64,000 nt of DNA from Atrina japonica (taxonomy: Eukaryota > Mollusca > Bivalvia > Pterioida > Pinnidae): NCBI GenBank assembly GCA_030159075.1, contig BROG01000047.1, positions 2,012,709-2,076,708 of the forward strand, written 5' to 3'. Both the position numbers and the translations under genes were made by a program. Below the pieces are notes generated by a model. The model did not search any database. It had not been told where the DNA came from and saw only the letters and a program-made list of their open reading frames with translations. Below are positions 1 to 12,200 of the stretch, one piece after another. Numbering within the stretch: the first letter of the stretch is position 1; each line of letters opens with the position of its first letter.

Positions 1-301
1 CTCTGTACCATAAAAACATACCTTCGCTCACCTGTTGTAATATACTGCAGTATACAAAGGGGTTGCTTCACAAATGACTGTAAATTGCTAATCTATAAAT
101 AATGTGTCGGTCCTATTGTAAATTTTACTAATTACTAATAGACCGTCATTCAGTAACTTTGGACAGCAAAATGATACAGATTTCCACAAAACATGTAATA
201 TTGTTACAGTAACCTATTGTTTCATGGCATCATTGTATGATGCGGTCCAAAGTCGCAGGACTGCAATTATAATGAAAAGGTCTATTTCCAGCCATTTAAA
301 C

Positions 302-563
302 CAGGGCCTCTGTGGCCAAGTGTTTAGAGCATCACACTTTGAACCGTGAAGACTCTCACTTCTGATCAGCGCAGATTCAAGTCCTGCTGGAACCTAAGCT
401 GATTTTTGTGATAAAGTTTGCCAATTTATTTGCGGAATGCCAGTGGTCTCTTCCGAGTACATTGTAACTGGGTTTTCTCCTCCACCAGTAAAAACTGGCC
501 GCCACCATATAACTGAAAAATTGTTGAGTGTGGTGTAAAAACCTTTTAAAATCAAATCAAATT
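302..563 (+). repeat. tRNA-derived SINE, family A, near full length
   Basis: The head reads like a tRNA-type pol III promoter: an A-box-like tggccaagtgtttagagc followed by a B-box-like gattcaagtcctgctgg. It is followed by a body with the landmarks agtggtctcttcc and tataactgaaaaattgttga. At least ten other full or partial copies occur in this window on both strands, which shows it is a dispersed family. The family name was not determined. Confidence 0.75.
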
Positions 564-1369
564 CCAGTCATTTGAGAAATGCTGTTGAGGTGCCAAGTTA
601 TATTATATATTGCAATTAATATGTCTGTATAAAATTATGTTAATTACAAAGATGCGATGATCATAGTATTTAAAATTTATATTATTTGAATTTATTTAAT
701 TTTCTAGTTGAATAAATCTTTGTATGAGAACGAGAGGTACTTCATTTGTATTAAGGTCAAAAAAATAAATAAAAATATTAAACAAAAATTGGTTCTTTTG
801 TATTTTTTATACCGTATGTGTACTTATTTTAGCGGTATTCTATTATTATCACCTTTTGGGCTCAAGACATTGTGCTAATTCAAGTGCAGCGCATAAATTC
901 TATCATTTCATTCTGCATACACGACAAAACTAATGGCTTTTCCTTAGTACAAAATACTCTGTTTTATAGTTCAGAGTGTCAAGTTCTGATTACGATATGG
1001 TCCGTTTCAATAAAATACAATACAAATACATTAATATTGAGAATTGCCATTTAAAATATTACTGCCACAATGGTGCGAATTCAAGATTGCGTTAATAAGT
1101 CTACACCCCCTCAGATCGTTAAAATTTGAGTGCGCTAATTTAAATACACATACAGTATTATTTCATATTTGGAGAAAAACTGAGACTGAGAACATTATGT
1201 ATAGCCAAACAGTTTGATCATGAGGAAAAACTGGAAAAAATATCCAAATATGCACAGTAAACCATCAATGATTGGAAATTCAGGGAACCACCTAGAAAAG
1301 TTTGAAACATTAGGGCCTAACACAATAAATCTTGCTAACCCGGTTACAGTCTAAAGATTTTAGGCAAAT

Positions 1370-1450
1370 CCTGAAATCAGATTGGCTGATCAGGCAAAGT
1401 TGAGAATATTCTTGGATATTAATTAAATTCTCAAGTTCTATGGTGCCTAA
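1370..1450 (+). repeat. Dispersed ~85-bp repeat (gattggctgagcaggcc family), copy 1
   Basis: Shares the landmarks cctgaaatc, gattggctgatcaggc and gttgagaatattct with segments at 40525-40610 and 57230-57310. The class is unknown; the short inverted motif gagaatattctc suggests a small non-autonomous element. Confidence 0.55.
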
Positions 1451-1611
1451 CTCTGGACTCGAGATCATTCACGGTATTTAGAAATTTGTATTTGTTTCTT
1501 TTGGCACATAACAGTAAGAGCCTGTTAGGTAGAAATGATTGCTTGAAACAATGACTTGTCTGTTATAATCATTGCTAAAATATTAACAAAATTATTCTGT
1601 ACTTTGCAAAT

Positions 1612-1792
1612 ACAGTGAAACCTGTATATAGGGGCCACCCAAGGGACCAGAAAATATTGACCTTTATGTGCAGGTGACCCTTATACACAAGTTCAATTTA
1701 GTTGAAGTATGCTGTCAAGAGACTTGAAAAAACTGGCCTTTATAAACAGGTAATCCTTATGTAGAGGTGACCGCTATAGCAGGTTTTACTGT
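1612..1792. repeat. Dispersed cagtggaacctgt-type repeat, copy 1
   Basis: Degenerate copy of a family whose better copies read tacagtggaacctgtcttga and contain an internal inverted arrangement of gtggtctctcaaga. Other copies are at 5875-5995, 30222-30440, 35868-35945, 37452-37600 and 57668-57850. This could be a MITE; it has no coding content. Confidence 0.5.
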
Positions 1793-2349
1793 AGTTCGAA
1801 ACATCAATAAATTTGACTCATCAAAGTTCTACTGAATATAAATTTTATAAAAATTGACAATATTCATTAGAGACAAAAAAATTGTTACTACCTGTGTTAA
1901 ATTTTATGATCCAACCTGCCCGAGAATTGAATCCCTTGATCATTCAAGGTCACACTTTACCAATATAGCACCAGCATGTCGCGGAAGAAGTGATTTGTAA
2001 TGAGAAGACTATAAACACAGCTTTATGTAAATTTTATTGTCAATGACATAAAACCTGGCATTTTATGACACATAACTTTGTACTTGGATGTAGAAGAGAA
2101 TTTCTGTGAACCAAAAGATAAGGCATTTTTCTCAAAAAGTTATATGTACATCTACAATGTAGGCTACATAAAATAATGATAAAAAACAACACAACAAAAA
2201 CAAAAAAAGACCAAATTACTGATCTATATAAAAAAAAAAAATTTTCACCGGACTTACTGTTGTTATATATAAGCCTTCTAGCAGAAAGAAAAAATGCAAG
2301 TTCAGTTCTGTCAGCACACAAAATATTCATCAGATTTCAGAAATATTGT

Positions 2350-2442
2350 AGGCTGTCCACGTTAATACCTCACTGTGGACATGTCCAGGTTAAAACCTCA
2401 CTGTGGACATGTCCACGTTAATACCTCACTGTGGACATGCTA
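2350..2442 (+). repeat. Small minisatellite, 3 copies of ~30 bp
   Basis: Three tandem copies built around cctcactgtggacatgtcc. The core tcactgtggacatgt is identical to the core of the long array in CLPB intron 12 (41480-42685), although the two loci are 39 kb apart. Confidence 0.75.
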
Positions 2443-3444
2443 ACTAGTTGAAGATTAAAGTTTTTATAAAAAAATTGGTCAAAATTGTTCAAATATAAAT
2501 ATAAATATTTCTATTATTTCACTCCAAAAGAAAACATGCATTTTTTATTTTCGCTAGTATATACATGGATTCCACTTAATTGCATACCTGATAATTGCAT
2601 ATTCCTGTTTATTGCATAAAAACTCAAAACACAAAACCATATACTATATCTTACATGTTAAATATTCCTTTTAACTGCAAAGGTTAAACAAAGAATTCCT
2701 GTTATTTGCATAAAATATTCCAAATTGTACTGAATATGGTAAAAAGTTATATGTGGAAATACTATTTTGGTAGAAATTTGAACATACCAAATTACGTTTT
2801 TTATTAACATTTTGCTTTTTTCCCCAGTATTTTTTACCTTAATGATTAAATGAGAATTTATTGATAGTGTACCTAGGATGTTTTAAAACTATTCTTCGAC
2901 TTTTCATCAAGGGCTACCCTGTTAGCAGTGAAATGTTCTTCATAGATCTACACAAGGAAATATAGTACAATGTTTAAATTGAATTTTTACAGAGGAGCAA
3001 AATATTGTGGTGAAAATGAAATTCAAGTTTGAATATTTTTTTTAAAAAATACAACATAATTCTATTTATTCCTGCATTTAGAAATACAATTCTTATGTGT
3101 CTGTACTCCTTTCAACACCATGTAATTAACATCTATTGATAGATACGGATTTTCGGCAGAGCTAAATTTAGATTCTGGTATCAGTAAATAGAAAATGATC
3201 AACGGTGTATCCTTCCGCCAAAAAGTATAAACAATATTATAGAACAGCTACTTAGAAGAAAGGGATTTAAATGGACACCATTTTATACTTTAATATTACA
3301 AATGAAAGGACTAGATGAACATGAATCATCATTGTTCACTAAAACATGCTATTCCTGTTAATTGCATATTCCTGTTATTTTCATAATTTTCTCTGACATT
3401 TGTATATATGCCTATGTTCTATTTATAGTAACAATCACATTTGT

Positions 3445-3625
3445 TGATCAGTGAGCATGAAAACCACAAACTTTAACGTGCCGACAGCTACTGTGACACG
3501 GGACCTCCAGTTTTTACTGTCTCATCCGAAAGACAGGAAACCAACCTGCCGCCGGCGGGACTCTAACTCATGACCTCACGATCCAGAGTCGAGCGCGCTA
3601 CCATCTGAGCCAGGCCGGCTCACTT
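3445..3625 (-). repeat. tRNA-derived SINE, family B
   Basis: On the minus strand it starts gccggcctggctcagatgg (A-box-like), then a B-box-like atgagttagagtcccg, then ttggtttcctgtctttcgg. A second copy lies at 28674-28932 on the plus strand. It differs in sequence from family A. Confidence 0.7.
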
Positions 3626-3844
3626 TTAATTTAAAAGTTTCATTCTAGATGAAATTCATAAGAATACACATACCAGTAAATAAAAAACAAAACAAAAGCA
3701 GATATACATTAGCACCCGTACCATAACATTATAAAGCACCATGTAAAAACAACAGCATAAATGTTCAAATGAGGACTTTCCATTGCAAAGATTCCCAATC
3801 TTTAATCCAAAAATATTCTCTGTTCCTCGTGAATTTTATTTGGA

Positions 3845-4015
3845 TTTGACTGTGGACTCACGGTGTGACTGGTCTGCAGGGGATGCTTACTCCTCCATGG
3901 CACCTGATCCCACCTCTTGATTTCCAGAGGTCCGTGTCTGTCCATTTTTACCAGATTTGTATCTATAACCTGGACATCCTTTAGATTTATACTTTGGTAT
4001 CCGAGATTTTTCTAT
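3845..4015 (-). repeat. Dispersed repeat (catggcacctgatccc family), copy 1
   Basis: Contains cagggg, atgcttactcctccatggca, cctgatcccacctcttgatt and a stretch on tccaggatgt. The same element appears in the opposite orientation at 63065-63235, with aagcatcccctgtcgaccgg. There is no coding content. Confidence 0.6.
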
Positions 4016-4404
4016 CTTTTCCTAAATAAGTAACTCTAGATGTGAGATTGGGGTAGTCAGAGGTCGAAACCTAGAATACCATATCTTTCCCACCAAGACT
4101 AGCTCACACATATAAATTACAGATGTTATCTGACACACTGGAAAAATGTCAGATTAAAGGGGCCATCTGACATACTGGTGACATGCCACATTGACAGGAA
4201 CCTGGCAAACTAGTGTAGCGTGTATCGAGGTAAACAGGCTGTTTACACACACTTATGTTTTCAAAAAGACGCCAGATTCATATCTGGTTTACCAGAATCT
4301 ATGAAGTTGTAATCCAACAACTCTGAATACCATTCTATGCAAGCACTTATGAACTCAGTGCATATAAACCCCCTTGTTTTTTTTAAGGGACTTATGTTTA
4401 TATA

Positions 4405-4560
4405 TTTATTATCCCTATTACTATCAGACCTTCTGTCTGTATCGGCTATCCACTGTCATAGCTAAAACCAACAATAGACTAGTTAGCTTATATACCTCGG
4501 GTTATCTCTATTACTATCAGACCTTCTGTCTGTACCAGCTATCCACCGTGACAGCTTATA
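4405..4560 (+). repeat. Two-copy direct repeat, ~96-bp period
   Basis: The segments tattactatcagaccttctg (near 4415) and the same motif near 4511 are each followed by gtctgta and a ctatccac stretch. This is a local tandem duplication with no recognised gene. Confidence 0.55.
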
Positions 4561-5874
4561 ACCAAGTATAGCTTGTGGTTGTCACTTGCTTCAGCTGCGA
4601 CCAGTCAAAAGGACATACAGCTTAAAACACTGTAACCGCACAATCCTATATTGTATCAATTTAACCCCTTTATGTACTGACACACTTCACCATCCTCATA
4701 CGACAATGGTCAAAAACAGAACGACTCCTTCTGCTAAATCTGTGCGCCTTTTATATCCTAAAATATAGCCTCTAAACCCAAATAATCTCGAAACCCAAAG
4801 AAAATAATTCCCTATCTCTAATATGTTTTACATACTGTCCCTTACATCAATAAAATAAAACGTACAGCAGACGTTTTCCCCAGATGAACAGGGACCGGAA
4901 CATAAACCCAAACATCTACTTTACGGATCCGTTTCTTTACCCAAGTGTACCACATGTAATAATGCTAGCCGTTTCCGTTACACTAGTGACATACCATATT
5001 TACAGGTGCCATCTGAAAAAGGTCTATTGCAACAAGGGTTCTCGAATGTATAAGGACCACTCAAAAAGTGACTTAATTTCTAACTATTTCCTCCCCTTAG
5101 GAAGATGTCAAATATATAGGTTGCAACAATTACAGTATAAAGTCATTTAAAAGTAGAAATGATACTGTTACAATGTGGGACATTGTAAAAGCAGATCAGA
5201 CTAAAACATATCATAAATTTTACAGGTACTGCCATCTTCTCAGCCTCTGCAGCAATCATTTCATAAAGAGAAAAAAAAAGATATCTTATTATAATCTAAG
5301 TTGTAGTCTTCTCTGGAAACTGTCATGTCCATCAGGAGTGATTTCTGGAAATGTTCCAGTCCTCATTCGATTCTTTGTATGCTGAGTCAGTATTAAGTTT
5401 AATTTAAGGGTGAAGGACATTGCATTAGGGCTAAACTTAGGTGCTTAACTCATAAACCCCTGAAAAACAATGGACCCTTCTGTACATCAATGTCTTAGAC
5501 CAGTCCAAATGTGTCTTTAGGGTCAATGAGTTAATAATAACAACAACAATAACATGAATAATAATAACAGGCTAATAAGAATGAGAATAATAATAAAAAT
5601 AAATGACGCTGGGTTGATTTTACATCTCGTTAAAAATTTGAAATGGCCCGAGAGGCTAACCCAAGTGTAAAATCAAATCAAGCTCTATTGTAGAAGATAT
5701 ACAATATATAACCTTGTTTCAATAGAAACCCTCACGTTTTGGACAAATCTTCAGTACTGTTTACTCATTAACTGATGGGTTTCTTGAATTTATATATTGA
5801 ACAATTCTGCAATGTATGATAATTAAGTGGAATTTGCCTTGACATTGTCAAACCTTCTGTCACTGAATTGTGGT

Positions 5875-5995
5875 CTTACAATTTAGGTGGTCGCTCAAAA
5901 GAGGTTTTATCTCAAGGATTATTTATTCAAGTGGTTCTCAGAATGAGGTCTCTGATGGGAGTGGTCTGTCAAGACAGACCCCACTATACATAAAT
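5875..5995. repeat. Dispersed cagtggaacctgt-type repeat, copy 2 (partial)
   Basis: Contains ggtggtcgctcaaaagaggt and gtggtctgtcaagacagac, related to the clearer copies at 30222-30440 and 57668-57850. It overlaps the expected 3' end of the SRD5A3-like transcript. Confidence 0.45.
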
Positions 5996-6021
5996 ACATT
6001 TTGAACCTGTGAAATAATCAC

Positions 6022-6281
6022 TCAGAAGACGAATGGAATGACCGCGGCTCTCTTACTGGGATATTTTGGGAACCAATCTTTATACCATTTATGAGTTAAG
6101 TGTCCGGCTATCAGCTGATTTATAAAGACAAAAGTCCAGATACAGACACACACTTCATGTCTCCATGCAAATACACCACAGATAGCAGTATAGATGAGTA
6201 TTTCCAGGAAGTAGTGTGGACATGAGCTATACTCGAACAAATCTCCATGAGGAATGTGGTGTTGTGAATTGGTGACTTGAC
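6022..6281 (-). CDS. SRD5A3: SRD5A3-like exon 5 (stop codon)
   Basis: Acceptor ttctccag|gtcaag. It encodes the C-terminal catalytic-domain signature GDLFEYSSCPHYFLEI and ends in IPFVF before TGA at 6022-6024. The part upstream of the internal Met is coding too (QVTNSQHHIPH), as the human alignment demands. Confidence 0.9.
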
Positions 6282-9200
6282 CTGGAGAATAAAGATCTTG
6301 TAAATTGCAAATTTAATGTTAGGTGAAAAATTTCTACAGTTGTATCATCAATTGCAAATATTAATAGTTTAACATCTTTTCACTTACAAATAAGTATTTC
6401 ACATATGTACCACTTACATCTATATTGCTGTCTTGCTGTCTAATTATCTATATTGGACAGTTGTATCACTGACACATTATCTATACCTGACAACTGTATC
6501 ATTGACAAATTATATCTGACAGCTGTATCACTATCTAATTATCTATATCTGACAGCTGTATCACTGATAAATTCTGTGTACCCGACAGCTGTATCACTAT
6601 CTAATTATCTATACCTGACAGTTGTATCGCTGATAAATTCTGTGTACCTGACAGCTGTATCACTATCTAATTATCTATACCTGACAGCTGTATCACTGAC
6701 AAATTATCTGTATCTGACAGCTGTATCAGGTTTATTGGATTAATGTTGTAGCAAAACATGACTTATGTCTCATCTGTTTACTAAACATAATCATCATTTA
6801 AGGTGTTGAACTTCAAATATAAAAAATGTGTTGCATTTAAGAAATAAGATATATAATTTACCTTGTTTATTTTGTCTCAGTTTGACGAGTATTCTGTTGA
6901 CCCTATACTGCTTCCAACTTGCCCAAATAAACAACAGGATACAGAGGACTTGGTACCAGGTTATCTCTGAGATAAAACTTCCTGAAAATATAAAAGACAG
7001 GACGTGACTAATAACTGTATATCAGATTACAAGATATCACTGATGACTGTATATCAGATAACAAGATATCACTGATGGCTGTATACTAGGTAACAAGATA
7101 TCACTGACGATTGTAAATCAGGTAACAAGATATCACTGATGACTGTATACTAGGTAACAAGATATCACTGATGACTGTATACTAGGTAACAAGATATCAC
7201 TGATGACTGTATACTAGGTAACAAGATATCACTGATGATTGTAAATCAGGTAACAAGATATCACTGACGATTGTAAATCAGGTAACAAGATATCACTGAC
7301 GATTGTAAATCAGGTAACAAGATATCACTGACGATTGTAAATCAGATTACAAGATATCACTGATAACTGTATACTAGGTAACAAGATATCACTGACAATT
7401 GTAAATCAAGTAACAAGATATCACTGATGACTGTATACTAGGTAACAAGATATCACTGATGACTGTATACTAGGTAACAAGATATCACTGACGATTGTAA
7501 ATCAGGTAACAAGTTATCACTGATGACTGTATACTAGGTAACAAGATATCACTGATGACTGTATACTAGGTAACAAGATATCACTGACGATTGTAAATCA
7601 GGTAACAAGTTATCACTGATGACTGTATACTAGGTAACAAGATATCACTGATGACTGTATACTAGGTAACAAGATATCACTGACGATTGTAAATCAGGTA
7701 ACAAGATATCACTGACGATTGTAAATCAGGTAACAAGATATCACTGACGATTGTAAATCAGGTAACAAGATATCACTGACGATTGTAAATCAGGTAACAA
7801 GATATCACTGACGATTGTAAATCAGGTAACAAGATATCACTGATAACTGTATACTAGGTAACAAGATATCACTGACAATTGTAAATCAAGTAACAAGATA
7901 TCACTGATGACTGTATACTAGGTAACAAGATATCACTGATGACTGTATACTAGGTAACAAGATATCACTGACAATTGTAAATCAAGTAACAAGTTATCAC
8001 TGATGACTGTATACTAGGTAACAAGTTATCACTGATGACCATTCTAGGTATCAGGATATCATTGAAGGCTGTATATAGGTATCAAGATATCACTGATGGC
8101 TGTATACTAGGTAACAAGATATCACTGACGATTGTATATCAGTAACAAGTTATCACTGATGACTGTATACTAGGTAACAAGATATCACTGATGGCTGTAT
8201 ATCAGGTAACAAGATATCACTGATGGCTGTATATCAGGTAACAATATATCACTGATGGCTGTATACTAGGTAACAAGATATCACTGACAATTGTAAATCA
8301 AGTAACAAGATATCACTGATGACTGTATACTAGGTAACAAGATATCACTGATGACTGTATACTAGGTAACAAGATATCACTGACGATTGTAAATCAGGTA
8401 ACAAGATATCACTGGATGATTGTAAATCAGATAACAAGATATCACTGATAGCTGTATACTAGGTAACAAGATATCACTGATAGATTGTAAATCAGGTAAC
8501 AAGTTATCACTCACTGATACTAGGTAACAAGATATCACTGATGACTGTATACTAGGTAACAAGATATCACTGATGATTGTAAATCAGGTAACAAGATATC
8601 ACTGACGATTGTAAATCAGGTAACAAGTTATCACTGACGATTGTAAATCAGGTAACAAGATATCACTGACGATTGTAAATCAGGTAACAAGATATCACTG
8701 ACGATTGTAAATCAGGTAACAAGATATCACTGATAGCTGTATACTAGGTAACAAGATATCACTGACAATTGTATATCAGATAACAAGATATCACTGATAG
8801 CTGTATACTAGGTAACAAGTTATCATGATGACTGTATACTAGGTAACAAGATATCACTGACAATTGTAAATCAAGTAACAAGTTATCACTGATGACTGTA
8901 TACTAGGTAACAAGTTATCACTGATGACCATTCTAGGTATCAGGATATCATTGAAGGCTGTATACTAAGTAACATGATATCACTGATGGCTGTATACTAG
9001 GTAACAAGATATCACTGACGATTGTAAATCAGGTAACAAGTTATCACTGATGACTGTATACTAGGTAACAAGATATCACTGATGGCTGTATATCAGGTAA
9101 CAAGATATCACTGATGGCTGTATATCAGGTAACAATATATCACTGATGGCTGTATACTAGGTAACAAGATATCACTGATGACTGTATACTAGGTAACAAG

Positions 9201-12200
9201 ATATCACTGATGGCTGTATATCAGGTAACAAGATATCACTTATGTTTGTATATCAAATAACAAGATATCACTAATGACTATATCAGAATACAAGATATCA
9301 CTGATGGCTGTATACTAGGTATCAAGATATCACTGATGGCTGTATACTAGGTAACAAGATATCACTGACGATTGTAAATCAGGTAACAAGATATCATTGA
9401 TGGCTGTATATCAGGTAACAATATATCACTGATGGCTGTATATCAGGTAACAAGATATCAATGATGGCTGTATATCAGGTAACAAGATATCACTGATGAC
9501 TGTATACTAGGTAACAAGTTATCACTGATGGCTGTATATCAGGTAACAAGATATCACTGATGGCTGTATATCAGGTAACAAGTTATCACTGATGGCTGTA
9601 TACTAGGTAACAAGTTATCACTGATGGCTGTATATCAGGTAACAAGATATCACTGGTGACTATATATCAGGTAACAAGATATCACTGATGGCTGTATATC
9701 AGGTAACAAGATATCACTGATGACTGTATACTAGGTAACAAGTTATCACTGATGGCTGTATATCAGGTAACTGTATCACTGATGGCTGTATACTAGGTAA
9801 CAAGTTATCACTGATGGCTGTATATCAGGTAACAAGATATCACTGGTGACTATATATCAGGTAACAAGATATCACTGATGGCTGTATATCAGGTAACAAG
9901 ATATCACTGATGACTGTATACTAGGTAACAAGTTATCACTGATGGCTGTATATTAGGTAACAAGATATCACTGGTGACTATATATCAGGTAACAAGATAT
10001 CACTGATGGCTGTATATCAGGTAACAATATATCACTGATGACTGTATATTAGGTAACAAGATATCACTTATGTTTGTATATCAAATAACAAGATATCACT
10101 AATGACTATATCAGAATACAAGATATCACTGATGGCTGTATACTAGGTAACAAGATATCACTGATGGCTGTATATAGGTAACAAGATATCACTGATGGCT
10201 GTATACTAGGTAACAAGATATCACTGATGGCTGTATATCAGGTAACAAGATATCACTGATGACTGTATATCAGGTAACAAGATATCACTGATGGCTGTAT
10301 ACTAGGTAACAAGATATCACTGATGGCTGTATATCAGGTAACAAGATATCACTGATGGCTGTATATCAGGTAACAAGATATCACTGATGGCTGTATACTA
10401 GGTAACAAGATATCACTGATGGCTGTATATCAGGTAACAAGATATCACTGATGACTGTATACTAGGTAACAAGATATCACTAATGACTATATCAGAATAC
10501 AAGATATCACTGATGACTGTATACTAGGTAACAAGATATCACTGATGGCTGTATATCAGGTAACAAGATATCACTGATGACAATATACTAGGTAACAAGA
10601 TATCACTGATGACTGTATACTAGGTAACAAGTTATCACTGATGGCTGTATATCAGGTAACAAGTTATCACTGATGGCTGTATATCAGGTAACAAGATATC
10701 ACTGATGGCTGTATATCAGGTAACAAGATATCACTGATGGCTGTATATCAGGTAACAAGATATCACTGATGGCTGTATACTAGGTAACAAGTTATCACTG
10801 ATGACTGTATACTAGGTAACAAGATATCACTGATGGCTGTATACTAGGTAACAAGATATCACTTATGTTTGTATATCAAATAACAAGATATCACTAATGA
10901 CTATATCAGAATACAAGATATCACTGATGGCTGTATACTAGGTAACAAGATATCACTGATGGCTGTATATCAGGTAACAAGATATCACTGATGGCTGTAT
11001 ACTAGGTAACAAGATATCACTGATGGCTGTATAAAGGTAACAAGATATCACTGATGACTGTATATCAGGTAACAAGATATCACTGATGGCTGTATACTAG
11101 GTAACAAGATATCACTGATGGCTGTTTATCAGGTAACAAGATATCACTGATGGCTGTATATCAGGGTAACAAGATATCACTGATGGCTGTATACTAGGTA
11201 ACAAGATATCACTGATGGCTGTATATCAGGTAACAAGATATCACTGATGACTGTATACTAGGTAACAAGATATCACTAATGACTATATCAGAATACAAGA
11301 TATCACTGATGACTGTATACTAGGTAACAAGGTATCACTGATGGCTGTATATCAGGTAACAAGATATCACTGATAGCTGTATATCAGGTAACAAGATATC
11401 ACTGATGGCTGTATACTAGGTAACAAGATATCACTGATGGCTGTATATCAGGTAACAAGATATCACTGATGACTGTATATTAGGTAACAAGATATCACTG
11501 ATGGCTGTATATCAGGTAACAAGATATCACTGATGACAATATACTAGGTAACAAGATATCACTGATGACTGTATACTAGGTAACAAGTTATCACTGATGG
11601 CTGTATATCAGGTAACAAGTTATCACTGATGGCTGTATATCAGGTAACAAGATATCACTGATGGCTGTATATCAGGTAACAAGATATCACTGATGGCTGT
11701 ATATCAGGTAACAAGATATCACTGATGGCTGTATACTAGGTAACAAGTTATCACTGATGACTGTATACTAGGTAACAAGATATCACTGATGGCTGTATAT
11801 AGGTTTGCATCTCACTTATGTTTGTATATCAAATAACAAGATATCACTAATGACTATATCAGAATCATTGATATCACTGATGGCTGTATACTAGGTAACA
11901 AGATATCACTGATGGCTGCATATCAGGTAACAAGATATCACTGATGGCTGTAAACTAGGTAACAAGATATCAAATCTTGTATATCAGGTAACAAGATATC
12001 ACTGATGACTGTATATCTCAGGTAACAAGATATCACTGATGGCTGTATACTAGGTAACAAGATATCACTGATGGCTGTATATCAGGTAACAAGATATCAC
12101 TGATGGCTGTATATCAGGTAACAAGATATCACTGATGGCTGTATACTGTAACAAGATATCACTGATGGCTGTATATCAGGTAACTGATATCACTGATGAC

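Larger units (their letters stand above)
1..6021. other. Intergenic region downstream of the SRD5A3-like gene
   Basis: No conserved coding sequence was recognised on either strand; the open frames here are short and low in complexity. The region holds a tRNA-derived SINE, parts of three dispersed repeat families, a small minisatellite and a second SINE family, listed separately. The first 100-200 bp upstream of 6022 should be the 3' UTR of the minus-strand SRD5A3-like gene. A minus-strand AATAAA (TTTATT at 5922-5927) could serve as its poly(A) signal, but it lies in a dispersed repeat and is unproven. Confidence 0.7.
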